Below, piece by piece: positions 33,724-43,277 of a stretch of DNA of 64,000 nucleotides. The first letter of the stretch is position 1; each line of letters begins with the position of its first letter. The stretch comes from Streptomyces sp. f51 (GTDB taxonomy: Bacteria; Actinomycetota; Actinomycetes; Streptomycetales; Streptomycetaceae). The notes under the pieces were generated by a model. The model worked only from the letters and a program-made list of their open reading frames with translations, was not told the DNA's origin and did no database searches. Where the stretch lies: positions 4,993,001 through 5,057,000 of the forward strand of contig NZ_CP149798.1 in NCBI RefSeq assembly GCF_037940415.1. Reading direction: 5' to 3'. A program made the position numbers and the translations under genes.

Positions 33724-36138
33724 ATGGCTTCGACGTCCGCATCACTCACTCTGCCCGTGCTGCCGCTCGACGACGAGGTCGTGCTGCCCGGCATGGTGGT
33801 TCCGCTGGACCTGAACGACACCGATGTGCGCGCCGCGGTGGAGGCCGCTCAGGCCGCCGCCCGTTCAACGCCCGGAAAGCCTCAGGTACTCCTGGTGCCA
33901 CGCATCGACGGGACCTACGCGAGCACCGGCGTGCTCGGCACCGTCGAGCAGGTCGGCCGGCTGGCCGACGGCGACCCGGGCGCGCTGATCCGGGGACGCG
34001 GGCGCGTGAAGGTGGGCGCGGGGACGACCGGTCCCGGCGCCGCCCTGTGGGTCGAGGGCACCCGGGTCGAGGAGACCGTGCCCGACCCGCTGCCCGGCCG
34101 GGTCACCGACCTGGTGAAGGAGTACAAGGCCCTGGCCACCAGCTGGCTGCGCAAGCGCGCCGCCTGGCAGGTGGTGGACAGGGTGCAGCAGATCGACGAC
34201 GTCTCCGCCCTTGCCGACAATTCCGGTTACTCACCTTTCCTCAGCGTGGAGCAGAAGGTCGAACTGCTGGAGACGGCCGACCCGGTGGCCCGGCTCAAGC
34301 TCGCCACCGAGCAGCTCCGCGAACACCTCGCCGAGCAGGACGTCGCCGAGTCCATCGCCAAGGACGTCCAGGAGGGCGTCGACAAGCAGCAGCGCGAGTT
34401 CCTCCTGCGCCGCCAGCTCGAAGCCGTACGCAAGGAGCTGCGCGACCTCAAGGGAGAGGACGGCGAGGACGAGTCCGACGACTACCGCGCCCGCGTGGAG
34501 GCCGCCGACCTCCCGGAGAACGTCCGCGAGGCGGCTCTCAAGGAGGTCGAGAAGCTGGAGCGGTCCAGTGACCAGTCGCCCGAGGGCAGCTGGATCCGGA
34601 CCTGGCTCGACACCGTCCTGGAACTGCCGTGGAACGAACGGACCGAGGACGCGTACGACATCCGGGGCGCCCAGGCCGTGCTCGACGCCGAGCACGCCGG
34701 TCTGGAGGACGTGAAGGAGCGCATCACCGAGTACCTGGCCGTGCGCAAGCGGCGCTCGGACCGGGGACTGGGAGTCGTCGGCGGGCGGCGCGGCGGTGCC
34801 GTGCTCGCGCTCGTCGGCCCGCCCGGCGTCGGCAAGACCTCGCTCGGCGAGTCCGTCGCGCACGCCATGGGCCGCAAGTTCGTCCGCGTCGCCCTCGGCG
34901 GCGTCCGGGACGAGGCCGAGATCCGCGGACACCGCCGTACGTACGTCGGCGCGCTGCCCGGCCGGATCGTGCGCGCCATCAAGGAGGCCGGGTCGATGAA
35001 CCCGGTGGTCCTGCTCGACGAGATCGACAAGGTCGGCTCCGACTTCCGGGGCGACCCGGCGGCGGCGCTGCTCGAAGTCCTCGACCCGGCGCAGAACCAC
35101 ACCTTCCGCGATCACTACCTGGAGGTCGAACTCGACCTGTCCGACGTGGTGTTCCTCGCCACGGCCAACGTCCTCGAAGCCATCCCGGAGGCCCTGCTCG
35201 ACCGTATGGAGCTGGTCCGCCTCGACGGCTACACCGAGGACGAGAAGGTCGTCATCGCCCGGGACCACCTGCTGCCGCGCCAGCTGGAGCGAGCCGGTCT
35301 GGAGAAGGACGAGGTCGTCCTCGACGAGAGCGCGCTGCGCAGACTCGCCGGGGAGTACACCCGGGAAGCGGGCGTACGGAACCTGGAGCGGGGCATCGCC
35401 CGGCTGCTCCGCAAGGTCGCGGCCCAGCACGAACTGGGCGAGCGGAAGCTGCCGTTCACGGTGACGGACGCCGACCTGCGCGGACTCATCGGGCGCCCGC
35501 ACCACGTGCCCGAGTCCGCCCAGGACCCCGCCGAGCGGCGCACGGCGGTGCCCGGAGTCGCCACGGGCCTCGCGGTCACCGGCGCGGGCGGGGACGTCCT
35601 GTACGTGGAGGCGTCGCTGGCCGACCCGGAGACGGGCGCGGCCGGTCTGACCCTCACCGGTCAACTCGGGGACGTGATGAAGGAGTCGGCACAGATCGCG
35701 CTCTCCTTCCTGCGCTCGCACGGCGCGGAGCTCGAACTCCCCGTCGGCGATCTGAAGGACCGGGGCGCGCACATCCACTTCCCGGCGGGCGCGGTCCCCA
35801 AGGACGGCCCGAGCGCGGGCGTCACGATGACGACCGCCCTGGCGTCGCTGCTGTCCGGGCGGCTGGTCCGCACCGATGTGGCCATGACCGGTGAGGTGTC
35901 GCTGACCGGCCGGGTCCTGCCGATCGGCGGGGTGAAGCAGAAGCTGCTCGCCGCGCACCGGGCGGGTGTCACGACGGTGATCATCCCCAAGCGCAACGAG
36001 GCCGATCTGGACGACGTACCGGCCGAGGTCCTGGAGAAGCTCGACGTCCACGCCGTCACGGACGTCCGCCAGGTCCTGGAGCTGGCTCTGGCGCCGGCGA
36101 CGAACGGCGCCGTGCCGGAGGTTCCGGTAGCGGCGTGA
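33724..36138 (+). CDS. lon: ATP-dependent protease Lon
   Basis: 804 aa, the normal Lon length. N-terminal substrate-binding domain (LTLPVLPLDDEVVLPGMVVP, residues 6-25), coiled-coil middle, AAA+ module with Walker A GPPGVGKT near residue 365 and Walker B VVLLDEIDK near 425. The C-terminal protease domain has Ser697 in GPSAGVTM and Lys740 in GGVKQKLLAAH, the Ser/Lys dyad. It degrades misfolded and regulatory proteins in the cytoplasm. The start is ATG 33724 with AAGGGGAG before it; a TTG codon upstream is in frame but lies next to the HAIR element. Regulation by HspR is expected. A hairpin follows the stop. Confidence 0.98.
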   Translation: MASTSASLTLPVLPLDDEVVLPGMVVPLDLNDTDVRAAVEAAQAAARSTPGKPQVLLVPRIDGTYASTGVLGTVEQVGRLADGDPGALIRGRGRVKVGAGTTGPGAALWVEGTRVEETVPDPLPGRVTDLVKEYKALATSWLRKRAAWQVVDRVQQIDDVSALADNSGYSPFLSVEQKVELLETADPVARLKLATEQLREHLAEQDVAESIAKDVQEGVDKQQREFLLRRQLEAVRKELRDLKGEDGEDESDDYRARVEAADLPENVREAALKEVEKLERSSDQSPEGSWIRTWLDTVLELPWNERTEDAYDIRGAQAVLDAEHAGLEDVKERITEYLAVRKRRSDRGLGVVGGRRGGAVLALVGPPGVGKTSLGESVAHAMGRKFVRVALGGVRDEAEIRGHRRTYVGALPGRIVRAIKEAGSMNPVVLLDEIDKVGSDFRGDPAAALLEVLDPAQNHTFRDHYLEVELDLSDVVFLATANVLEAIPEALLDRMELVRLDGYTEDEKVVIARDHLLPRQLERAGLEKDEVVLDESALRRLAGEYTREAGVRNLERGIARLLRKVAAQHELGERKLPFTVTDADLRGLIGRPHHVPESAQDPAERRTAVPGVATGLAVTGAGGDVLYVEASLADPETGAAGLTLTGQLGDVMKESAQIALSFLRSHGAELELPVGDLKDRGAHIHFPAGAVPKDGPSAGVTMTTALASLLSGRLVRTDVAMTGEVSLTGRVLPIGGVKQKLLAAHRAGVTTVIIPKRNEADLDDVPAEVLEKLDVHAVTDVRQVLELALAPATNGAVPEVPVAA

Positions 36139-36156
36139 CGGACGCTGCCGGAAGGG

Positions 36157-36190
36157 AGGGCCCGGGTCCCGTGAGGGAGACCCGGGCCCT
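36157..36190 (+). terminator. lon terminator hairpin
   Basis: 12-bp perfect inverted repeat (36157-36168 and 36179-36190, AGGGCCCGGGTC and complement) with a 10-nt loop, 19 nt after the stop. No T run. Confidence 0.78.
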
Positions 36191-36322
36191 CGCCGTGCCT
36201 GCCGCCTGCCGCCTTCGCCGTGCCTGCCCGCAGGCGTGGTGCCGTACGCCGGGTGCCTGCGCCGTGCCCGGGGGTGGCCGTCTGCGCGAGGCCGCGTTCC
36301 GGTCGTACGGCGGCGGTGCGCC

Positions 36323-37141
36323 TCAGCCGTTGGCGAGTGCCTGGACGCGGTCCAGGGCGCCGTTGAACTTGTCGTGGTCACCGACCGTCGGGCCGGACGA
36401 CGTGTACTGCCACATCGTGTAGTAGCCCCAGCCCGCCGGGAGCGTCCCCGGATCGGAGGCGTAGCGCGCGATCCACAAGGGGTTGGAGGCGGCGAAGCCG
36501 GAGTAGTCGCCGGTGCACTGGGTCCACCAGCTCGCGGCCGTGTAGATCACCGCGTCGCGGCCGGTACGGGCCTTGTACTGGGTCAGGAAGCTGCTGATCC
36601 AGCTGACCATCGCGCTCTGCGTCTTGCCGTAGCAGGCGGCACCGTACGGGTTCCACTCGATGTCGAGGGTGCCGGGCAGCGTCCTGCCGTCGCCCGACCA
36701 GCCGCCGCCGTGGTCCACGAAGTAGTTGGCCTGGGTGGCACCGGTCGTGGTGTCCGGGGTCGCGAAGTGGTACGCCCCGCGGATCATGCCGACGCCGTAG
36801 GCGCCGTTGTACTGCTGGGCGAAGTACGGGTTCGTGTAGTACGTCCCCTCGGTCGCCTTGGTGTAGGCCCACCTGACGCCGCTGCTCCACAGCGTGGACC
36901 AGGCGACGTTGCCCTGGTAGCCGGCGACGTCCACGCCCTCCGTCTGGGTGGCGTCACCGGTGGACGGCGTACCGCCCTGGCCGTCGTGGGCGACGACCCC
37001 CATGCCCATCCGGGCGGACCCGCGTGCGGGGATGTCGGCGGCGGAGGAGGGGAGGGTGGTCAGGAGGGAGAAGGCGGCGAGCAGGGTTCCGGCCGCGAGC
37101 AGGCGCAGGCGGCGGGCCGTTCCGGATCTGTGCACGGGCAT
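36323..37141 (-). CDS. Secreted GH25 lysozyme (N-acetylmuramidase)
   Basis: 272 aa. From ATG 37141 (GGAGG site) there is a typical Sec signal peptide, basic then LLAAGTLLAAFSLLTTLPSS, cleaved near AADI. Glycoside hydrolase family 25 starts at GVDVAGYQGNVAW, with a catalytic-site Asp71; the second acidic pair is Asp160 and Glu162 in LDIEWNP. AYTKATEGTYYTNPYFA and YTMWQYTSSG are further family motifs. It cleaves the beta-1,4 bond between MurNAc and GlcNAc and, as for Streptomyces cellosyl-type enzymes, may also act on O-acetylated wall. Divergent from the MarR gene, which may control it. Confidence 0.95.
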   Translation of the reverse strand: MPVHRSGTARRLRLLAAGTLLAAFSLLTTLPSSAADIPARGSARMGMGVVAHDGQGGTPSTGDATQTEGVDVAGYQGNVAWSTLWSSGVRWAYTKATEGTYYTNPYFAQQYNGAYGVGMIRGAYHFATPDTTTGATQANYFVDHGGGWSGDGRTLPGTLDIEWNPYGAACYGKTQSAMVSWISSFLTQYKARTGRDAVIYTAASWWTQCTGDYSGFAASNPLWIARYASDPGTLPAGWGYYTMWQYTSSGPTVGDHDKFNGALDRVQALANG

Positions 37142-37439
37142 GTGCGTGCCTCCGAAGGGCGATGGAGCTCCGTGAGCCCGGGGAGCCCGTGGAGCTCGGT
37201 GGGGGGAGAGCGCGGGCACGCGTGCCGTGTTGGGGGATCAGGCCGTCCTCGACCTGGGGTGGCGTGCGCATGCCGGCGGATAAGTGTCCGATAAAGAAGC
37301 TACGCACGTAGACCACGACGTGGGAAGAGGGGCCGGAGTCTGCCGTTGGTCTACGCCTGCGAAATACTGGCGGAGCTGCGGCAACGGCGAGTTCCGGCAG
37401 AAACTTTCAGGATCGGGAAACCGGGTCAGGGGTGCTGAC

Positions 37440-37958
37440 GTGCACGAGGGCGGAAGAGACGGCGGACGTCCGGTCGAATCCGGAGTGTCGGGAAATGGTG
37501 TGGACCGGCCCGCCGTGCCCGCCGGCGGGGAGCGCGAGTTCCTCTCCCTGGAACGCGAGTTGACGGTCTTCCTGCGGCGAGCCCGGGCCAGCCAGGGGGA
37601 GATGGCCCGCGAGGTCCATCCCGACCTGGAGTCCGCCGCGTACGGACTCCTCGTGCGCCTGGAGGAGTGCGGCCGCCAGCGCGCCACCGAACTCGCCGCC
37701 TACATCGGCGTCGGCAAGGCCACGATGTCCCGGCAGCTGCGTGCCCTGGAGGAGCTGGGGCTGGTCGCGCGCGAACCCGATCCCGCCGACGGCCGCGCCT
37801 GGCTCGTCCATCTCACCGACGAGGGCCGGGGCCGTGTCTCCAGCGTCCGTGAGGCCCGCCGGGCCCGGTACGTGCGCCAACTCGCCCACTGGGACCAGAA
37901 CGAGGTCGCTGAACTGGCCCGCCTGCTGAACCAGCTGAACCGAGGCATGGAGAAGTAG
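37440..37958 (+). CDS. MarR family transcriptional regulator
   Basis: 172 aa from GTG 37440. The winged helix is clear: ESAAYGLLVRLEECG, then the recognition helix in GVGKATMSRQLRALEELGLV, and the wing REPDPADGRAWLVHLTDEGR. A C-terminal helix (WDQNEVAELARLLNQLNRGM) supports dimerisation. Upstream in-frame codons are open to 37284, but those residues are Cys/Trp-rich and not like the family; the start is therefore an estimate. Ligand unknown. It faces the GH25 lysozyme gene across 298 bp; that gap contains CTACGCACGTAG and a GAAACTTTC palindrome at about 37400 that could be operators. Confidence 0.88.
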   Translation: MHEGGRDGGRPVESGVSGNGVDRPAVPAGGEREFLSLERELTVFLRRARASQGEMAREVHPDLESAAYGLLVRLEECGRQRATELAAYIGVGKATMSRQLRALEELGLVAREPDPADGRAWLVHLTDEGRGRVSSVREARRARYVRQLAHWDQNEVAELARLLNQLNRGMEK

Positions 37959-37963
37959 CCCTG

Positions 37964-38430
37964 CCGGGCCGTGATGCGGGAAGGTCCCGCCGGGCCGGGA
38001 TGCGTGAAGGCACCACCCGGCCGCGACGGGGGAACGTCCCGTCCGGCCACGCAGCGCGAATGCCCCGTCCGGCCACGTAGCGCGAATGCCCCGCCCGGCC
38101 ACGAAGCGCGAATGCCCCGTCCGACGGGGTTCGGGAACGCCCGATCCGGCCGTGATGCGGGGACGCGCCGTCGGGCCGTGAGGGGGGAACGCGCCGTCGG
38201 GCCGTGATGGGGGAACGCCCCGCCCGGCCGTCGCGTGCGGAAGCCTCGCGTCCGGCCACGCAGCGCGAATGCCCCGCCCGGCCGCGATTCGGGAACGCCC
38301 GATCCGGCCGTGATGCGGGGACGCCCCGCCGGGCCGTGAGGGGGGAACGCCCCGCCCGGCCGTCGCGTGCGGAAGCCTCGCGCCCGGCCGAGGGAGCGCG
38401 GTGCCTCCGCCCGGCCGAGGGAGCGAGACG
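37964..38430. repeat. Degenerate 26-bp minisatellite, about 18 copies
   Basis: A gene-free 467-bp tract between MarR and the PP2C-like gene. Units begin CCGGCC or CGGGCC and have period 26 (rarely 25, 27 or 28), for example CCGGCCACGCAGCGCGAATG. Variants alternate in blocks of several units, and a block of about six units recurs, suggesting duplication of a higher-order segment. The period is not a multiple of 3 and no gene runs through. Possible roles: transcription stop, nucleoid protein binding, or none. Confidence 0.9.
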
Positions 38431-38487
38431 GGCTCCACGCGGCCGCGGTCCGCCCCCCTCTCTCGGCTCCCGCGGCCCCGCCGCCCT

Positions 38488-39276
38488 TCACAGCTCCGCG
38501 AACACCACCGTCGCGTCGTCGTGCGCCTTGCCCCGGCGGGACCCCGGCCGGTCCCGCGCGTCGAGGCGCTCCAGGTGCCGTACGCGCTCGACGAGCGAGG
38601 CGGCACCCTCGTCGCGCACGAGGGCGAACAGCCGGCTCCAGTCGCCCACGTGGAACCTCTCCACCCAGCGGGCCGCGCCGTCCGTGAGGGCCGTCAGGGC
38701 GCGGACCGAGGCCCGGGGGAGCGTGCCCGTCACCGCGCGCGCGGCCACCGACGGGTCCGCGGCCGCCGTGAAGAAACCGCCCTCCTTGTTGCGGACGGTC
38801 GCGTCGGCGATCGCGTCCGAGGCGAGAGAGGCGCGCGGGACCAGGGAGAGACGGTCGTCCAGCAGGGCGGTGACCTCGCCGGAGGGCGACTCCACCAGCA
38901 GCGCCGAGTCCGAGAGGACCAGGTACTCGACCCGGGAGGCGGACCACCGCGCGAGGACCACGGTTGCCTGGGGTGTGCGCGGGTGAGAAAGGTCACAGGT
39001 GCCGGCGTGGGCGTCGGCGACGCGCCGGATCGCCCGCGAGAGAACCTCCGCCAACGGCAAATCCCGCTGCGAAACGGACAGTTCGGTCAGTGCCCCGCCG
39101 AGCCGCGCGGAGAACCAGGGGACGGTGTGCCGGCAGCCGTAGTCGCCCCGGGGCGGGGTCACCCCGTCCAGCACGACCAGTGAACCGCCCTGTCCTGAAG
39201 CGGGAAGCCCGACCGATGCGAAGTCCTCATTGGGGCGGTCCGGGTCGCCGGGCTCCGACACGAGTTCAGTGCGCAT
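38488..39276 (-). CDS. PP2C-like protein phosphatase
   Basis: 262 aa. It has the PP2C metal-site acids in order: RPNEDFASVG near residue 15, VVLDGVTPPRGDYGCRHTVP near 35, ATVVLARW near 105, an ALTDGAARWV motif near 205 and the final HDDATVVFAEL. It should dephosphorylate Ser/Thr residues in a Mn/Mg-dependent way. The ATG at 39276 fits the beginning of the fold; upstream codons are open but unconvincing and overlap the promoter region. It is not in an operon; its convergent side is the minisatellite. A companion kinase is not in view. Confidence 0.82.
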   Translation of the reverse strand: MRTELVSEPGDPDRPNEDFASVGLPASGQGGSLVVLDGVTPPRGDYGCRHTVPWFSARLGGALTELSVSQRDLPLAEVLSRAIRRVADAHAGTCDLSHPRTPQATVVLARWSASRVEYLVLSDSALLVESPSGEVTALLDDRLSLVPRASLASDAIADATVRNKEGGFFTAAADPSVAARAVTGTLPRASVRALTALTDGAARWVERFHVGDWSRLFALVRDEGAASLVERVRHLERLDARDRPGSRRGKAHDDATVVFAEL

Positions 39277-39633
39277 TCCGCCAGTCTGCACGAGCCCTTC
39301 ACAGGGGCACCCGGACACCGCCGGAGGATGCCCGACGTGCGGTCCAGCGCCTCGGGCGGCCGGTTTGGCATGGAATGATCGACTCCGGCAAAACGTGGCG
39401 GCGAATACTGCCAAAGCCCGTCGCGGACGTCCAACCGGCCCGCCGTGCGGGCCCGTCACGGGCGCCGTGGAGACTTGCCCGCCAACTCCCCTCCGATGTT
39501 CACTCCTTCGGGTGGCGGGTCAGATGATGCGGGACCACTGCCCACCGGCACTGGGAGGGTCGGGAGCCGTACCGGGCGTACGCCGCGATTGACGGGACGT
39601 CACCCGGGCCCCAAATGGGTTCACGAGTCAGGA
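39277..39633. other. Intergenic region upstream of the conservon
   Basis: 357 bp between divergent genes, presumably holding the conservon promoter. I see no gene with good codon use and no strong palindrome. GTTCACTCC and GATGATGCGG around 39495-39535 are possible promoter bases, but this is weak. Confidence 0.5.
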
Positions 39634-42600
39634 ATGCGAGCACCGGTGCAGAAGACGCGGCCGAGGCGCACAGGCAAGAAGACGGCCTCCAACTCCACAG
39701 CGGGTGGCGCCGTGGGCGACGCCACCGACTCCACGGGCCGGGGCAGGACCGCACACGTACGCAACCGGCTGATCGTGGCCGTGGCGGTCGTCGCGGCCGC
39801 CATCGCCGGAGCCGGCACGCCCATGGTGCTGTCCGCCTCACAGCAACTGAACGATTCCCAGAATCTGGTGACGCTCGCCCAGCGCACCCAGCAGGCGCTG
39901 ACCCTCGCGCACGCGCTGGCCGACGAGCGTGACGAGGTCACCTCCTACGTCGCCGCCGGCAGGCCCCGGGCCAAGGCGCCCTCCGAGCAGCGCAGCACCC
40001 TGGTCGACCGGCAGGTCGACGAGCTGCGCGCGGACGCCGACGCCCCCGCCGCCCTGATCCATGACCTCGACGCCATCGCGACACTCAGGCACGAGGCACT
40101 GACGGGCAAGAGCTCCGCCCTTCAGGCGCACCAGGCGTACTCCGGTGCCATCGCCGAACTCCACGCCCTCGCCGAGGACCTGGCCGACCGGATGCCGCCG
40201 CGCGCGGGCTCCGGCGCGCACGCGCTCGCCGAGCTGGACACCGCCGTCCAGCAGTCCGCCGCGGCCCGGGGCCTGCTCCTTGCGGCCCTCGGCGTCCCGC
40301 ACACCACCCAGAGCGTCTACAACCCGCTCACGGGCCTGTCGACCACCACGAACATCTCCTCGGCCGCCGACACCAAGCAGCGCGACGCGCTCAGCGCCGC
40401 CGCCCAGCAGGCGCGCGTCCGCTCCGACGCGGCCGTCGCGGACTTCCGCGAGACCGCGCCGAAGCAGGCCGTGAACGTCTACGACTCCACGGTCACCGGC
40501 CCCGACGTCGGCTCCGCCGACAAGTACCTGGAGAACCTCACCGCGCAGCCGAAGCTCTCCGACTCCGCGCTCGGCACCGGCGTCAAGAAGCTCGACGCCG
40601 CCCTGTCCGCCCGGATCGACCTCATGCGCGGCGCCGAGGCCTCCCTCAACGACCACCGCACCAAGGACCTCGAGAAGCTGCGGGACGACGACGTCACCGC
40701 CCTGGAGCTCCGCGTCACCCTCCTCGGCGTCCTGATGCTCGTCGCGGCCGGCATGACGATGGCCATGGCCCGCTCCCTCACCCGGCCGCTCGCCGTCCTG
40801 CGCCTCGGCTCGGCCCGGCTCGCCGCCGACCCGGCCACCGCGGAGCCGGTCAAGTTCACCGGCCGCAACGACGAGTTCGCCCAGGTCGTCCGCTCCGTCA
40901 ACGCCCTGCACGCGCACACCGTCGCCCTGCACGAGCGGATCGCCCCCCTCGAAGGCGACCGCAAGCACCTCATCGGCCAGCGCCAGCAGACGGCCGACGA
41001 GCGCGACCGGCTGCGCGCCGAACTCGCCGCGTCGGTGGCCCACCTGGAGCAGGTGCGCGGCACCATCCACAGCACCTTCGTGAACCTCGCGCTGCGCACC
41101 CTCGGCCTGGTCGAGCGCCAGCTCGGCGTCATCGAGGGCCTGGAGGAGCGCGAGCAGGACCCGGACCGCCTCTCCACCCTCTTCAAGCTCGACCACTTCG
41201 CCACCGTCATGCGGCGGCACAGCGAGAACCTCCTCGTCCTCGCGGGCGCCGAGCACGTCCAGCACCACGCGGGAGCGGTCCCGCTCGTCGACGTCGCCCG
41301 CGCCTCGGTCAGCGAGATCGAGCGCTACGAACGGGTACGGATCGCCGCGCTGCCCCCGCACGCGCACATCGCCGGGTTCGCCGCCGACGACATCAGCCAC
41401 CTGGTGGCCGAACTCCTGGAGAACGCCACCTCGTTCTCGCCGCCCGACGTGCCCGTCGAGGTCTCCGGCTGGCTGCTGGAGAGCGGCGACGTGATGCTCT
41501 CCGTGCAGGACGAGGGCATCGGCATGACCGACGACCGGATGCGGCACCTCAACGCGCGCCTCTCCGAGTTCGACCCGGAGGACACGTACGACCAGGAGAG
41601 CGGCGAGGGACTCGGGCTCGGCCTGTACGTCGTGGCCAGGCTCGCCCACCGGCACGGCGTACGGGTGAAGCTGCGCGAGCAGAAGCAGGGCGGGGTGGCC
41701 GCCGTGGTCGTCCTGCCGAAGGCACTGCTCGCCGCCGCCCCCTCGTCCACCGTGCCCTCCTCCGTCCGGCTCGCCGGCGGAGCCCCCGCGGTGACCCTGC
41801 CCGGCGCGGACGCGGAGGCCAACTCCAATGTGCTGCGCGGCCGTTCGGTCCTGCGTGCCTCGCTCCCGGCCCCGGCCGCCGACGAGGACCCGCTGATCGC
41901 GGCGGCCGAGGCGACCGTACGGGAGACCGCGGGCGAACCGGAGGCGGAGCCCGACGCGGCGCCGGCCGCCGTGTCCGCTCCCGCCTCCCCGAGCCCGGTC
42001 ATCCCGGCGCCCCGCGAGCCCGAGCCCGAGTCGCCGTCCGAGACGACGATGGAGCTCCTGCTCCCGGAGCTGGCCCCCGAGGTCCCCGCGCCGGACACCA
42101 CCGGCGAGCCGTCCGGCGCCACCGACGGGGCACCGGTCCCCGCCGCGGCCGCGACGACCTCGCACACGGACGGCACGGCCCCCGGCGTCACCGGGACCGC
42201 CTCCCGCCCCGCCGAGCCGTCGGAGCGGCGCGCACCGGAGCCGGACGCCCCCGCCGAGGTCCCCGCCGGGACCCCCTTCGAGGCCCCCTCGGGGACGGCG
42301 GCGCAGGCGCCCGTGGAAGCCGGCGCCGACCGGCCCGCGGCCCAGGACTCCTCCGGAGCCGGAGCCGGAGCCGGAGCCGTAGTCGGAGGCGAAGCCGCAG
42401 CCAGGGACCCGTACGCCATCGGCCCCGACGACCACGAGCGGGCCCCCGACGAGCACCCCAGGCTCACGGACAAGGGCCTGCCCAAGCGCACGCCGAAGAT
42501 CTCCGCCCCCGCCGCCGCCCCGCGGCCCCGCGTGGGCGGCGTGGACGCCGACGCACTGCGCCGCAGGCTCGGCGGGTTCCACCGGGGCGCGATCGAGGGC

Positions 42601-42780
42601 CGCCGCGAGGTGGAGGCCGAGATCGCCGAACGGACGGGCGAGACCCCCACGCCCGAAGGACAGACCCCGTCGGTCCCCACACCCGTACACGCGCCCGCAG
42701 GACCCGCGCCCGCCGCGCGCCAGCCCGGCGCACGGAACGCGGAAGCATCGGGGGGCACAGTCGAGGAGGCAAGCAGTTGA
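39634..42780 (+). CDS. cvnA: Conservon sensor kinase (CvnA-like, nitrate/nitrite-sensor type)
   Basis: 1048 aa. TM helix 1 is at about 46-68, a large extracellular helical region (70-355, NIT-type sensor) follows, then TM2 at about 358-380 and HAMP. The kinase core has no standard H-box but the conservon form (LDHFATVMRRHSENLLVLAG), followed by ELLENATSFSPPDVPVE, DEGIGMTDDRM and GEGLGLGLYVVARLAHRHGV. The C-terminal 350 residues are disordered and Pro/Ala/Glu-rich. It should signal, together with the roadblock and GTPase proteins, in the membrane. ATG 39634 is my choice; the frame is open upstream. The stop overlaps the next start. Confidence 0.9.
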   Translation: MRAPVQKTRPRRTGKKTASNSTAGGAVGDATDSTGRGRTAHVRNRLIVAVAVVAAAIAGAGTPMVLSASQQLNDSQNLVTLAQRTQQALTLAHALADERDEVTSYVAAGRPRAKAPSEQRSTLVDRQVDELRADADAPAALIHDLDAIATLRHEALTGKSSALQAHQAYSGAIAELHALAEDLADRMPPRAGSGAHALAELDTAVQQSAAARGLLLAALGVPHTTQSVYNPLTGLSTTTNISSAADTKQRDALSAAAQQARVRSDAAVADFRETAPKQAVNVYDSTVTGPDVGSADKYLENLTAQPKLSDSALGTGVKKLDAALSARIDLMRGAEASLNDHRTKDLEKLRDDDVTALELRVTLLGVLMLVAAGMTMAMARSLTRPLAVLRLGSARLAADPATAEPVKFTGRNDEFAQVVRSVNALHAHTVALHERIAPLEGDRKHLIGQRQQTADERDRLRAELAASVAHLEQVRGTIHSTFVNLALRTLGLVERQLGVIEGLEEREQDPDRLSTLFKLDHFATVMRRHSENLLVLAGAEHVQHHAGAVPLVDVARASVSEIERYERVRIAALPPHAHIAGFAADDISHLVAELLENATSFSPPDVPVEVSGWLLESGDVMLSVQDEGIGMTDDRMRHLNARLSEFDPEDTYDQESGEGLGLGLYVVARLAHRHGVRVKLREQKQGGVAAVVVLPKALLAAAPSSTVPSSVRLAGGAPAVTLPGADAEANSNVLRGRSVLRASLPAPAADEDPLIAAAEATVRETAGEPEAEPDAAPAAVSAPASPSPVIPAPREPEPESPSETTMELLLPELAPEVPAPDTTGEPSGATDGAPVPAAAATTSHTDGTAPGVTGTASRPAEPSERRAPEPDAPAEVPAGTPFEAPSGTAAQAPVEAGADRPAAQDSSGAGAGAGAVVGGEAAARDPYAIGPDDHERAPDEHPRLTDKGLPKRTPKISAPAAAPRPRVGGVDADALRRRLGGFHRGAIEGRREVEAEIAERTGETPTPEGQTPSVPTPVHAPAGPAPAARQPGARNAEASGGTVEEASS

Positions 42781-43277
42781 CCGCGACCAGTACCTTCGGC
42801 CTGAGCAGCGAAGCACGTAACCTGCACTGGCTGCTGACCAATCTCGTCGAGGAGGTGCCCGGCCTCCAGTCGGTCGCGGTCGTCTCCTCCGACGGCCTGC
42901 TCCTGCTCTCCTCCGACCCCGGCCGCAACGCCGAGGCGAGGACGGCCGACAGCGCCAGGCCGAAGGGCCCCAAGGGCTCCGCCGCCGACCTCGCCACCAT
43001 CGTCTCCGGCATCGGCAGCCTCACGCTCGGCGCGGCCAAGCTGATGGACAGCGGCGGCGTCAAGCAGACCATGGTCGCGATGGACGAGGGCAGCCTCTTC
43101 GTCATGGCCATCAGCGACGGCTCGCTGCTCGGCGTGCACGGATCGGCGGACTGCGACATGAGCGTGGTGGCGTACCACATGGCGCTCTTCGTCGGCCGGG
43201 CCGGACACGTCCTGACCCCCGAGCTGCGCATCGAGCTCCGAAAATCCCTTGAGGCCGACCCTTCCGGGAGCGCCTGA
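42777..43277 (+). CDS. cvnB: Conservon roadblock/LC7 protein (CvnB)
   Basis: 166 aa. A roadblock/LC7 domain fills the protein: LHWLLTNLVEEVPGLQSVAV, the strand SSDGLLLLSS, then IVSGIGSLTLGAAKLMDSGG and LFVMAISDGSLLGVHG. By analogy to MglB and CvnB, it may act as a GAP or GEF-like regulator of the GTPase encoded two genes on. The start is TTG at 42777 with a GAGGAGG site; TTG overlaps the cvnA stop (TTGA). The C-terminus is 1 base from CvnC. Cytoplasmic. Confidence 0.93.
   Translation: MTATSTFGLSSEARNLHWLLTNLVEEVPGLQSVAVVSSDGLLLLSSDPGRNAEARTADSARPKGPKGSAADLATIVSGIGSLTLGAAKLMDSGGVKQTMVAMDEGSLFVMAISDGSLLGVHGSADCDMSVVAYHMALFVGRAGHVLTPELRIELRKSLEADPSGSA

Noticed and set aside
37964..38430. Long ORFs through the 26-bp repeats
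   Set aside because: The unit is not a multiple of 3, and frames on both strands are open only from composition; codon and residue patterns are repetitive nonsense.
39838..42816. 992-codon minus-strand frame
   Set aside because: Antisense of cvnA; no recognisable motif.
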